A stretch of 64,000 nt of DNA, from the NCBI RefSeq assembly GCF_003967555.1, contig NZ_BIFS01000001.1, positions 4,774,001 through 4,838,000 on the forward strand. The letters are read 5' to 3'. Shown piece after piece: positions 46,497 through 54,979 of the stretch (its first letter is position 1; each line of letters begins with the position of its first letter). A program made the translations under genes and the position numbers. This DNA is from Dictyobacter kobayashii (GTDB taxonomy: Bacteria > Chloroflexota > Ktedonobacteria > Ktedonobacterales > Ktedonobacteraceae). A model generated the notes under the pieces. That model ran no database searches. It was given only the letters and a program-made list of their open reading frames with translations, and was not told the origin of the DNA.

Positions 46497-49058
46497 ATGA
46501 AGATCACAATCCCAGAATTTTCGCTGGTAGTCTTAATTGGTCCATCTGGCTCTGGCAAATCTACCTTTGCCCGTACGCATTTCAAGCCGACCGAGGTCAT
46601 TTCCTCTGACTATTGTCGTGGCCTGGTGGCCGACGACGAAAATGATCAGTCGGCGACCCCTGATGCCTTTGAGGTGTTGCACTTTATCGCCGCCAAACGT
46701 TTGGCGGCTGGTAGGTTGACGGTCATCGATGCCACCAATGTCCAGCCCGAGGCACGCAAGGCTTTGATGGCCCTGGCCCGGGAATATCACTGCCTGGTGA
46801 GCGCCATCGTCTTTAATGTGCCGGAGAGCCTGTGCCATGAGCGCAATCATGGGCGTGCGGACCGGCAATTTGGTCCTCACGTTATTCGGATGCAAGCAGC
46901 CCAGATGCGCAAGTCGTTAGGTCGTCTCAAAACTGAGGGTTTCAGACATATTGTGACGCTCTCTTCGCCGCAGCAAATCGCAGAGGTGGAGATCGAGCGC
47001 CAGCCGCTCTGGAATAATCTGAAGCATGAGCATGGTCCCTTCGATATCATTGGCGATGTGCATGGCTGTTTTGATGAGCTGCAAGTATTGTTGCAGCAGC
47101 TTGGCTATGTGGTAGAGAAACAGGGCGAGCAGGAGCCGCAGTTTCAGGTCACCCATCCCGCTGGTCGTAAGGTGATCTTCCTGGGCGACCTGGTCGATCG
47201 GGGGCCGGCGACCCCTGCCGTCTTGCGGCTGGCCATGGATATGGTCGCGTCCGGGAATGCCTTCTGTGTGCCGGGCAACCATGATGTCAAACTCTTACGC
47301 AAGCTCAAAGGGAATGATGTGTCTTTGAAGCATGGCATCGTTGAGACCTTGCAGCAATTGGAGCAGGAGTCGCCAGCCTTCAAGCAGCGCATCGAGACCT
47401 TTGTGGATGGGCTGATCAGCCACTATGTGCTGGATGATGGGAAGCTGGTGGTGGCCCATGCGGGTCTGCCGGCACCCATGCAGGGACGTGGTTCGCGGGC
47501 GGTGCGCGAGTTTGCCCTCTATGGTGAGACGACCGGTGAGACCGACGAGTTTGGCCTGCCGATACGCTATAACTGGGCCTCCGATTATCAGGGTAAAGCT
47601 ATGGTGGTCTATGGGCATACGCCTGTCCCTGAGCCTACCTGGCTGAACCACACCATCAATATCGATACTGGCTGTGTCTTCGGTGGTAGGCTGACAGCTC
47701 TGCAGTATCCTGAAAATCAGCTGGTCTCGGTTGCGGCCCAACGTACCTATTGTGATCCGGTGCGCCCATTGCAGCCGGTGGTTGAGCCTGTGTTGTCGAT
47801 CCAGCAGCAGCACGACGAGCTGTTAGATGTGCAGGATTATACCGGGAAGCGCCTGGTGGAGACGCGTCTGCAGGGTAAAGTGACTATTCGGGAGGAGAAT
47901 GCGATTGCCGCCCTGGAGGTGATGAGCCGCTTTGCCGCCAATCCCAAGTGGTTAATCTATCTGCCGCCAACTATGTCGCCTAGCGAAACCAGTAAGCAAC
48001 CAGGCTTCCTGGAGTACCCTGAGGAGGCGTTCGCTTATTATCGTAAGCAGGGCGTGGCGCGCGTGGTGTGCGAGGAAAAGCATATGGGTTCGCGGGCCAT
48101 TGTGGTGGTCTGTCGTGATGAGCAGGTGGCTCAGAAACGCTTCGGCGTCATCAACGAGGGCATCGGCATCTGCTATACCCGTACTGGCCGGCGTTTCTTT
48201 GATGATGCGCAGCTTGAGGCCGCTTTATTGCAGCGTGTACAAGAGGCATTGGCAGCGTCCGGTTTCTGGGAACGTTTCGAGACCGATTGGGTGTGCCTGG
48301 ATTGTGAACTGCTCCCCTGGTCTGTTAAAGCGCAGTCGCTGGTCTTAAAGCAGTATGCTGCGGTTGGGGCTGCTTCTCGTGGTGCTCTGGGCCAGGCCAT
48401 TTCTGTATTGGAGCAGGCCCGCCAGCACGGCGTAGAAGTTGCTGCGCTGCTGGATACCTACCAGCAGCGGCAGCGGCTGGCTGAACGCTATGTCAACGCC
48501 TATCGCCAATATTGCTGGCCGGTCAATAGCCTGGATGATCTCAAGTTGGCCCCTTTCCATATCCTGGCAACGGAGGGGACCGTGCATATCGACAAAGACC
48601 ATGTCTGGCATATGGAGACCCTGGCCGAAATCTGCCGCGCTGATGAGCGCCTGCTGCTGGCGACTCCTTTCCTGGTCGTCGATGTCAACGAGCCCGCTAG
48701 CGTTGAGAAGGGCATCTCCTGGTGGACGGAACTCACATCCCACGGCGGCGAGGGTATGGTCGTGAAGCCCTTTGAGTTCATCGCCTCTGGCCCACGTGGC
48801 GCGCTGCAACCGGCCGTCAAGTGTCGTGGATCCGAGTACCTGCGCATCATCTATGGCCTGGAATACGATGTGCCGGAAAACCTGAACCGCCTGCGCTCGC
48901 GCGGCCTGGGAGCGAAGCGATCCCTGGCCATGCGTGAATTCGCCCTGGGCATCGAATCCCTGGAACGTTTCGTGCACAATGAACCCCTCAGACGCGTCCA
49001 CGAATGCGTCTTCGGCGTTATAGCCTTAGAGAGCGAACCCGTCGACCCGCGCCTCTAA
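46497..49058 (+). CDS. pnkp: Polynucleotide kinase-phosphatase-ligase Pnkp
   Basis: 853 residues with three modules. The kinase starts GPSGSGKST (Lys21) and phosphorylates 5'-OH. The metallophosphatase has GDVHGCFDEL, FLGDLVDRGP and PGNHDVKL and removes 2',3'-cyclic or 3' phosphates. The ligase has Lys528 in EEKHMGSRAIVVV as the AMP-accepting residue, with the later VCLDCELLPW and GGEGMVVKP motifs. Together with Hen1 it repairs RNA cut by ribotoxins. The family is known from Clostridium thermocellum and Anabaena. The gene stops at a copy of the GTACGTGCGG repeat. Confidence 0.97.
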   Translation: MKITIPEFSLVVLIGPSGSGKSTFARTHFKPTEVISSDYCRGLVADDENDQSATPDAFEVLHFIAAKRLAAGRLTVIDATNVQPEARKALMALAREYHCLVSAIVFNVPESLCHERNHGRADRQFGPHVIRMQAAQMRKSLGRLKTEGFRHIVTLSSPQQIAEVEIERQPLWNNLKHEHGPFDIIGDVHGCFDELQVLLQQLGYVVEKQGEQEPQFQVTHPAGRKVIFLGDLVDRGPATPAVLRLAMDMVASGNAFCVPGNHDVKLLRKLKGNDVSLKHGIVETLQQLEQESPAFKQRIETFVDGLISHYVLDDGKLVVAHAGLPAPMQGRGSRAVREFALYGETTGETDEFGLPIRYNWASDYQGKAMVVYGHTPVPEPTWLNHTINIDTGCVFGGRLTALQYPENQLVSVAAQRTYCDPVRPLQPVVEPVLSIQQQHDELLDVQDYTGKRLVETRLQGKVTIREENAIAALEVMSRFAANPKWLIYLPPTMSPSETSKQPGFLEYPEEAFAYYRKQGVARVVCEEKHMGSRAIVVVCRDEQVAQKRFGVINEGIGICYTRTGRRFFDDAQLEAALLQRVQEALAASGFWERFETDWVCLDCELLPWSVKAQSLVLKQYAAVGAASRGALGQAISVLEQARQHGVEVAALLDTYQQRQRLAERYVNAYRQYCWPVNSLDDLKLAPFHILATEGTVHIDKDHVWHMETLAEICRADERLLLATPFLVVDVNEPASVEKGISWWTELTSHGGEGMVVKPFEFIASGPRGALQPAVKCRGSEYLRIIYGLEYDVPENLNRLRSRGLGAKRSLAMREFALGIESLERFVHNEPLRRVHECVFGVIALESEPVDPRL

Positions 49059-49118
49059 AAATGTACGTGCGGCTGCCCCCCAATGCTTTTACTTTAAGAA
49101 CAAAGCAATGCACCAAAT

Positions 49119-49304
49119 GCAACAATAAAAACGATCTGTACGTGCGGGGCTTGCCCCCGCTTTATATCTACCCGCATGAAAAGAAATAATAATAACGATA
49201 TGAGTCAAATTGAATGTATGTAGAATCCTATTATTGCTGCTTTTTCATGCTAAAAGGTTATAAGCGGGGCAAGCCCCGCACGTACAGATCGTTTTTATTG
49301 TTGC
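49119..49304. repeat. 186-bp palindromic MITE-like element
   Basis: Arms of about 70 bp with a few mismatches start GCAACAATAAAAACGATCTG and contain GTACGTGCGGGGCTTGC. A 50-base centre is not paired. It lies 60 bases after pnkp and 49 bases before IS66. The 49059-49118 stretch carries a degenerate extra copy of the GTACGTGCGG start. Confidence 0.8.
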
Positions 49305-49352
49305 GTTAGATAAGGCTGAATATGTTTTGAGGTACGCTTTAGAAGGAGAATT

Positions 49353-50895
49353 GTAACTACTCAGTACCTTGAGAAAAGCTGGACAAAGCTGATAAACTAA
49401 GAGCATGACAGAAGAAGAAGTGAGAAATCTTCAGAAAGCCTACCGAGAGCTCAAAGAGCAAGCAGAGGCATTCAAAGAGCAAGCAGAGCAGAAAGATCGC
49501 AGGATCGAAGAGCTCGAAGGATTGCTCATAGGTGCCTTGTTGCGCATTGAAGAGCTTGAACGGCGATTGGGAAAAGATAGTCATAATAGTAGTAAACCTC
49601 CTTCCAGTGATGGATTGGGTCGCAAACCTGGCAAACAGCGGCGCAAAAGCGGCAAGACTTCCGGTGGACAAGCCGGTCACCACGGTCATACCCTGATGCA
49701 AGCATTGACTCCTGATAGCGTCGTGCTTCATCGTCCAACGCACTGTGAAGCATGTCAGTACCCTCTTGAGCAGGAGGCAGCTATCACCAACGAACGCCGT
49801 CAAGTCCACGATCTGCCCACGTGGCGTTTGCTGGTCGAGGAGCATTGCCGACAAGCAATCTGCTGCCCCTATTGCCAGCATGTGACGCAGGCGTCTTTTC
49901 CGGCAGGCGTCGATGCTGCTGTCCAGTATGGCCCGCAGGTCCAAGCCTTGGCGGTCTATCTTTCCCACTTTCAACTGGTGCCACTGCAACGCACCTGTGA
50001 AGCTCTTGCTGATCTGTGCGGGTGTCAGTTGTCCGAAGGCACGCTGGTCCGTTGGATTGCTCAGGCAGCCAAGACCCTTGAGTCGAGCATCGAGCGGATC
50101 AAAACCTTACTGCTGGCCAGCCCCTTGCAACATGCTGACGAAACGGGATGCGTGTCAAAGGCATCTTGCATTGGATGCATCTCAATGCGACTCCCTGGCT
50201 CACCCTGTACTCCTGGCATCGCAAACGAGGGCATCAGGCTCTGGAGCAGATTGGGATCTGGCCACACTATCAGGGCCGCTCCATGCATGATCGCTGGTCC
50301 AGCTATGATCGCTACCTCTGTACCCATAGCCTCTGCGGAGCCCACCTGCTACGCGACTGCCTGTATGTCGCCGAACAGGAGAAGCAGCCTTGGGGACAAG
50401 CCATGTTCGATCTGTTGCTGGCGATGAAGCAAGCCGCTGATCGCTGGCGCCTCCAAGGAGCGAGCGCCGTCCCCACCCCCGAACGGGAGCAGTGGCTTGC
50501 CCAGTATTTTGCCATTCTGGCCGCTGGCTTTGCCACGCATGCCGCTCAAGCCCCTCCCCCAGGAAGTCTGCAGCCCAAACGACAAGGACGCAAAAAACAG
50601 GAAGCCTCCAAGAATCTGCTCGATGCGCTCTTAAAGCGAGCTGATCAAGTGTTGGGTTTTCTGGAGGACCTGTCTGTGCCTTTTACCAACAATCTCGCCG
50701 AACGAGATTTACGCATGGTGAAAGTGCAGCAAAAGATTTCCGGAACCTTCCGCAGTGACGATGGAGCTACGGCTTTTTGCATCATTCGCAGCTATCTTTC
50801 AACCATGCGCAAGCAGGGGCGCTCAATGCTTGCTGCCATTGCTGCGGTTTTTGCTGGTTCTCCTTTCCCCATTGCATGGGCTACTGAGTAGTTAC
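49353..50895 (+). mobile_element. IS66-family insertion sequence (transposase only)
   Basis: Terminal inverted repeats GTAACTACTCAGTA (49353-49366 and complement at 50882-50895) bracket a 1543-bp element. The 8-bp direct repeat GGAGAATT occurs at 49345-49352 and 50896-50903, matching the 8-bp duplication known for IS66. Only the large transposase is encoded, without tnpA/tnpB, as in the ISBst12 subgroup. Confidence 0.93.
49405..50891 (+). CDS. IS66-type transposase, frameshifted
   Basis: The N-terminal coiled coil is Gln/Glu-rich (EEVRNLQKAYRELKEQAEAF), with KPPSSDGLGRKPG and a CEACQYPL...CCPYCQH zinc-binding part. The frame breaks after HADETG at G3 (50145-50147). One added G reads ADETGMRVKG and continues with HDRWSSYDRY and NNLAERDLRMVKVQQKISG, which gives a DDE catalytic core. 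The stop lies inside the right terminal repeat. The repaired length is about 495 residues. Either an indel error or a true break. Confidence 0.88.
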
Positions 50896-50910
50896 GGAGA
50901 ATTTATTGCG

Positions 50911-51291
50911 ATGCGTCTTGTTTTGTTGCCGGTGGCACTGGCTGTGTGTCGGCTGGCTGCCGGGGAGCCCATACCCATATGGGCTATGCAGCCAACGGGT
51001 TTCTTTTCGATTACCTCGACCGAGGATGAATTGTCTCTGGTCTGTCAGGCCGCTGCTGTTCCGCAGGGTGTACGTAGCGAGAAGGTCTGGCGCGCCTTTA
51101 AGGTTGTGGGGCCATTGGATTTCGCGCTGGTCGGAATTCTGGCCTCTTTGTCGCATACGCTGGCCCAGGCCGGAGTCTCGATCTTTGCCATTTCTACCTT
51201 TGATACCGATTATATTCTGATCAAAGAATTCCAGCTTGAGCAGGCAATTACGGCCCTGAAACAGGCCGGGCATCAACTGGTTACAGCCTGA
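50911..51291 (+). CDS. ACT-domain protein (ACT_7/CASTOR-like)
   Basis: 126 residues with two ACT-like halves: the first (RLVLLPVALAVCRL...WAMQPTGFFSITSTEDELSLVC) and the second (GPLDFALVGILASLSHTLAQAG, FAISTFDTDYILIKEFQLEQA). These bind amino acids in relatives such as aspartate kinase regulators. The partner enzyme is not adjacent. GGAGAA, ten bases before the ATG, is part of the IS66 target duplication, so the insertion cut the gene off from its original promoter but kept a ribosome site. Expression may now depend on the IS. Confidence 0.88.
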   Translation: MRLVLLPVALAVCRLAAGEPIPIWAMQPTGFFSITSTEDELSLVCQAAAVPQGVRSEKVWRAFKVVGPLDFALVGILASLSHTLAQAGVSIFAISTFDTDYILIKEFQLEQAITALKQAGHQLVTA

Positions 51292-51411
51292 AAATATTGC
51301 GTTGCTTGTATTAAATTTTTTTAACTGTAATACACTGTATCCTCATGAGCTTAGCCATACGTACTCTATGCAGATAGATATTATTCATAAAAAAAACTGA
51401 TGAGGATTACA

Positions 51412-52233
51412 ATGCGTACAACTACTAATCCCCAGGGCATACAACAGCCTACGGCACGACGAACTGCCGGTGGCGAAGATCGCGGGGACGCCAGGAGGCG
51501 TGACCGTATCCAGTTTGTAATCTGGTGCATTGGACTTATCGTGTTCATTATTACCTGTTTTATTATGCATGGACACCCTAAGCCATATCCTATTGATCTG
51601 ACTTTAACTCAGACCATCCAGGGCTTTCATGTACCCGCCTTTGTCAATGCGATATTCGTTTTTCCCAGTATCCTGAATAATCCAGTGCCTTCTGAAGTGG
51701 CCTTAGGCCTCTGGTTGGCTTTTATGCTGATTATGGCGCTGGTTACCAGGTTGCGTGGCAAGTCGCCATTGACCTGGTTGCAGGCGGCAATCTTTCTGGT
51801 GGTTACCGTGATGAGTTCGGCTGGCCTGAACGTGGTAGCCGACGATCTGGTTGGTCGCCCACGACCCAATCCCCATACCGATCATATCCATGTCTTTGGG
51901 CCCATCGTGCCGTTCCCGACCTACCCTTCGGGTCATACTGAGCATGATATGGCCTATTATGGCTTCTTGCTCTACCTGAGCTTCACCAAACCTGTCCGTG
52001 AGTGGCGCTATCGCTGGTTCCTCTTACCGCTGCAACTTTACGCAGTCTATGATATCCTGATGATCGGTTATTCACGTATCCTGGAAGGTGATCACTGGTT
52101 TACCGATGTCCTGGGAGGTTATCTTGAAGGAGCAGTCTACCTGTTCTTCTTCATCTTCCTCTATCGCTGGGCGACTACCATGCTGGCCAAATGGCGTGCA
52201 AAGAAACAAGGCACCCCTACCGTTATCGCCTAA
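51412..52233 (+). CDS. PAP2-family membrane phosphatase
   Basis: 273 residues. The PAP2 motifs are DDLVGRPRPNP, PSGHTEHD and SRILEGDHWFTDVLGG, with about five membrane helices. The family dephosphorylates lipid phosphates or undecaprenyl pyrophosphate on the outer face of the membrane. ATG 51412 is preferred to ATG 51400 because GAGGA sits 6 bases before it. A basic N-terminal 35 residues, likely cytosolic, precede the first helix. No clear operon partner. Confidence 0.9.
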   Translation: MRTTTNPQGIQQPTARRTAGGEDRGDARRRDRIQFVIWCIGLIVFIITCFIMHGHPKPYPIDLTLTQTIQGFHVPAFVNAIFVFPSILNNPVPSEVALGLWLAFMLIMALVTRLRGKSPLTWLQAAIFLVVTVMSSAGLNVVADDLVGRPRPNPHTDHIHVFGPIVPFPTYPSGHTEHDMAYYGFLLYLSFTKPVREWRYRWFLLPLQLYAVYDILMIGYSRILEGDHWFTDVLGGYLEGAVYLFFFIFLYRWATTMLAKWRAKKQGTPTVIA

Positions 52234-52281
52234 ATCCACCATTCCAGCCAGCTGAATAATTCGCGGCCTTAAAACAAAAAC

Positions 52282-52450
52282 GGATCAGTGCATAAAGAGG
52301 CTTTTTATAGAGTTGCAGCTTTTATCCTACCTGCTGCACCTGGCTGGTTACCAGGATCAGTGCATAAAGAAGCTTTTTATAGAGTTGCAGCCCCATGTGC
52401 GGAGCACATGGGGCTGCAACTCTATAAAAAGGCTCGGGCGCGTAGCGCAC
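52282..52450. repeat. Direct repeats and a long palindrome
   Basis: Two 37-bp direct copies (52282-52318 and 52354-52390) share GGATCAGTGCATAAAGA and TTTTTATAGAGTTGCAG. The second copy's end pairs with an inverted copy at 52405-52433, giving a stem of about 29 bp. GCTCGGGCGC follows, as at 13034. No gene. Confidence 0.85.
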
Positions 52451-52467
52451 GTACGCAAACAAACACC

Positions 52468-52493
52468 AGGATTCCCATAACCATGGGAATCCT
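52468..52493 (-). terminator. Terminator of the XRE regulator gene
   Basis: A perfect 10-bp stem AGGATTCCCA/TGGGAATCCT lies just beyond the stop of the minus-strand regulator. No clear T tract. Confidence 0.55.
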
Positions 52494-52505
52494 GCCCCCT
52501 TAACA

Positions 52506-52904
52506 TTATTGAGGGGTGAGATGTTTGGAGAGCAAGAAGGCACTAAAATTAGCCACGCTCTCAATCTCGCCATCATCCAGCAGGTTGACGATACGTTTGA
52601 CGACTGTGCGCCGTGGCTGTCCGGGAGTCGTCGGCACGGTAAAACCAATCACCCGAGTATATTCAGGTTCGCGCTCACGCCGAATCTCTTCCGCCATTAG
52701 CTCTAAAAGTTCAGCAATATCCAGTCCCAGGGCATGGGCCAGGCTCTCCAGCACCTTGGCTGATGGATATTTCTGGCCGCGCTCAATCTCACCAACATAA
52801 ATCTCGGATAAGCCCGCTTTTTCACCCAGTTCTTTGATCGTCAGGTTCCGATACTGGCGTTCCTGACGTACGACGCGCCCAATGGTTTCTTGTAGATCAG
52901 CCAT
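52506..52904 (-). CDS. XRE-family regulator, ClgR-like
   Basis: 132 residues. The helix-turn-helix (about 8-65: VVRQERQYRNLTIKELGEKA, YVGEIERGQKYPSAKVLE) is close to ClgR/PopR regulators of clp genes in Actinobacteria. The C-terminal half has no known ligand domain (TRVIGFTVPTTPGQPRRTVV). It is divergent from a small gene and clpP, with palindromic sites between. By analogy it may control clpP and itself. This is inferred from family and context, not shown. Confidence 0.8.
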   Translation of the reverse strand: MADLQETIGRVVRQERQYRNLTIKELGEKAGLSEIYVGEIERGQKYPSAKVLESLAHALGLDIAELLELMAEEIRREREPEYTRVIGFTVPTTPGQPRRTVVKRIVNLLDDGEIESVANFSAFLLSKHLTPQ

Positions 52905-52977
52905 GGCATATACCTCATTTTGTAGTAGTAATTTATCTTTATTCTATCCTCAGAAATGTGGCGTAAATGTTTTTTAC

Positions 52978-53044
52978 CTATGCTGAGAGCATTGCTCAAA
53001 AATTCACCTATGCTAACAGCATAGTTATACCCTATCAGTATAGG
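52978..53044. promoter_or_regulatory. Two palindromic operator candidates before clpP
   Basis: ATGCT-GAG-AGCAT (52980-52992) and ATGCT-AAC-AGCAT (53010-53022) have centres 30 bp apart, about three helical turns. A third palindrome CCTAT-CAGT-ATAGG lies at 53031-53044. The pair is in the intergenic region between the XRE gene and the clpP operon, as expected for a regulator dimer pair. Confidence 0.65.
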
Positions 53045-53166
53045 CTATGAGCCTGATATATTCAAGGTAGGTCAAGTGTGCGGGTGTACAGGTGGCGCAT
53101 CGTACCTCTTAAAAAATATGAAACGTGTTTACGCGGAAATAGTGAGTTAGCAAAGGGGAGAAGTTT

Positions 53167-53448
53167 ATGTTTTTTTCACCACATTCTCATTCACCGAAGT
53201 TAGAAGGTCCGGAGGTCCGCTCATACTTACCAATTCCGACGGTTTATGATCGTCCGCCCGTTAAGCAGACGCAGTGGGAGTATCATACGCTCACCATTAA
53301 TACCAAAGAAGATGCCCTGGCCGATGCGGAGCAGCTGAATAAGCTGGGAAAAGATGGCTGGATCATGGTGAGTGTGTTGGATGAGCGTGCGTCAGGCAGC
53401 GGCTCTCGTGTTCATTACTACTTTGTACGACAAAATATTGAAGCATAA
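53167..53448 (+). CDS. Small DUF4177-like protein
   Basis: 93 residues. The core (QWEYHTLTINTKEDALADAEQ, LNKLGKDGWIMVSVLDERASG, YYFVRQ) fits the small DUF4177 alpha-beta fold, in which a WE-type strand is followed by LN..G..GWE. The function of that domain is unknown. GGGGAGAAG precedes the ATG, and the gene is 23 bases before clpP, so the two are probably co-transcribed and share the palindromic control region. Confidence 0.75.
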   Translation: MFFSPHSHSPKLEGPEVRSYLPIPTVYDRPPVKQTQWEYHTLTINTKEDALADAEQLNKLGKDGWIMVSVLDERASGSGSRVHYYFVRQNIEA

Positions 53449-53471
53449 AAAGCTTTTGAAGGAGAAAATAG

Positions 53472-54080
53472 ATGATGAACTCTAGTGTGTTGGTTCCAAC
53501 CGTTTTAGAGAATACTGGACGTGGTGAGCGCGCTTATGACATTTATTCGCGTTTGCTGAAAGAGCGCATCATTATGGTCAATGGTCCCGTTGAGGACACG
53601 ATGGCGAATTTGATTGTGGCCCAGCTCTTGTTCCTGGCAGCTGAGAATTCAGAGCGTGAGATCAATATGTATATCAGCTCGCCTGGTGGTGTCATCTCGG
53701 CTGGCCTGGCCATTTATGATACCATGCGCTCTCTGCCCTGTCCGATCGGTACCACTTGCGTTGGATACGCGGCCAGCTTTGGCACTATCCTGCTGCTGGC
53801 TGGCGATAAAGGGCGTCGCCGCTCCTTGCCCAATGCGCGTATCCATATGCACCAGCCCCTGATTCAGGGTGGGATCGGCGGTCAGGCCACTGACATCGAT
53901 ATCCATGCGCGGGAGATCCTGTATACCCGGGATGTCATCAATGGCATCATCCAGAAGCATACCGGACAGAGCCTGGATCGCATCCGCCATGATACCGAGC
54001 GCGACTACTTTATGAGCGCTTCAGAGGCGCTTGAGTATGGCATCATCGACGAGGTCTTACCCCTGGCCGACAAAGAATAG
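53472..54080 (+). CDS. clpP: ATP-dependent Clp protease proteolytic subunit
   Basis: 202 residues. The catalytic Ser102 lies in GYAASFGTILLLAG, His127 in IHMHQPLIQGGIGG and the Asp further on near RDVINGI (family position). It forms a tetradecameric chamber loaded by a Clp ATPase; none is adjacent. The N-terminus with ERAYDIYSRLLKERIIMVNGPV is typical. GAAGGAG lies 8 bases before ATG 53472 (the second ATG is the next codon). The usual Met-Gly after AAS is FG here, a small variation. Confidence 0.95.
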   Translation: MMNSSVLVPTVLENTGRGERAYDIYSRLLKERIIMVNGPVEDTMANLIVAQLLFLAAENSEREINMYISSPGGVISAGLAIYDTMRSLPCPIGTTCVGYAASFGTILLLAGDKGRRRSLPNARIHMHQPLIQGGIGGQATDIDIHAREILYTRDVINGIIQKHTGQSLDRIRHDTERDYFMSASEALEYGIIDEVLPLADKE

Positions 54081-54130
54081 CTGCAGTATCCTTGCGGTTG
54101 CTTTCTATGCGGCCGCAAGGTTCGTGCCTG

Positions 54131-54979
54131 TTATAATGGCTGGATGTTGATGTGGTCTATGGCGAACCATTGTTCGGCGGTGGGGGTGGCGCCAAAGCGC
54201 AGTATCCCCTGGGGAGTGGCAACCGCATACTGATTATCGAGCCAGGCGACAAATCCCAGTGGGCGCGTTGGGGGGTGTGGGGCTCGTAGGATCTGGATAC
54301 CATCGACCCAGAAGCGGGCCTCGCCAGCCCTCCACTCCAGGGTATAGGTGTGCCATGTTGTCAGCTCTGCCTCTACCAGCGCCTCCTGGGCGCCACTCAA
54401 TCTCTGCAGCCAGCGTGCCGCCGGCGCGCTATTGCGGCTCAGGCGTCCCCAACCAGTGGCCAGGGCCGTGGGAACCGTCGCCAGCAAGGCTCCCGGGCGC
54501 ATGCTATGGATGACTTGTGCCTTCCAACCCCAGCCGGGTATGCCCGGCACAAGCGCCATATTTGATGGCGGCGCGGCATAAAAGAACCAGACTGCCTCGG
54601 GCAACATCAGGGCATCGCCGCGCACCGAGAAGGGATAATTCCAGAAGCCAAAGCCGGCCGTTCCGCGCAGGACCGTCATGTCGCCAGCCTCCGTGCTGGC
54701 TGTCGCTGCTGGATGGGAAGCGCGTGCTCGCACCTCCATACGCAGAGGGGGACGCCAGGGAAATTGGGCGCGGGCCAGTTTGCCATAATCATCGATCTGG
54801 GCATCAGCATAGTCGCCAGCAGGATTGTCTGGTAGCCTCATCTGTAGCGTGGATGCTTCTAGCTGGAGCGAGCCTGTACCTATGCAGGTCTGTGTCCAGT
54901 GTGGATTGATCTCTTGTTCATGATTGAAATCGTCGCTAAAAGGTGTCTGTCGCGTAGTTTTGTCCTCGGAAATCTTCAG
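54131..54979 (-). CDS. GH16/LamG-like lectin-fold protein, likely CTG start
   Basis: The frame with ATG at 54841 is coding well upstream, with DDFNHEQEINPHWTQ and GSLQLEASTLQMRLP, and has no ATG, GTG or TTG before a CTG at 54979. That CTG overlaps the stop of the preceding gene as CTGA, like a normal ATGA coupling. 282 residues from CTG. Strand patterns (TWHTYTLEWRAGEARFWVDG, PLGFVAWLDNQYAVATP) fit a concanavalin-like jelly roll. The GH16 catalytic ExDxE is not seen, so binding rather than hydrolysis is likely. No signal peptide. Confidence 0.7.
   Translation of the reverse strand: MKISEDKTTRQTPFSDDFNHEQEINPHWTQTCIGTGSLQLEASTLQMRLPDNPAGDYADAQIDDYGKLARAQFPWRPPLRMEVRARASHPAATASTEAGDMTVLRGTAGFGFWNYPFSVRGDALMLPEAVWFFYAAPPSNMALVPGIPGWGWKAQVIHSMRPGALLATVPTALATGWGRLSRNSAPAARWLQRLSGAQEALVEAELTTWHTYTLEWRAGEARFWVDGIQILRAPHPPTRPLGFVAWLDNQYAVATPQGILRFGATPTAEQWFAIDHINIQPL

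Noticed and set aside
50755..50910. Extended N-terminus of the ACT-domain protein into the IS
   Set aside because: The upstream part of that frame lies within the transposase in another frame, and ATG 50911 has its own GGAGAA site.
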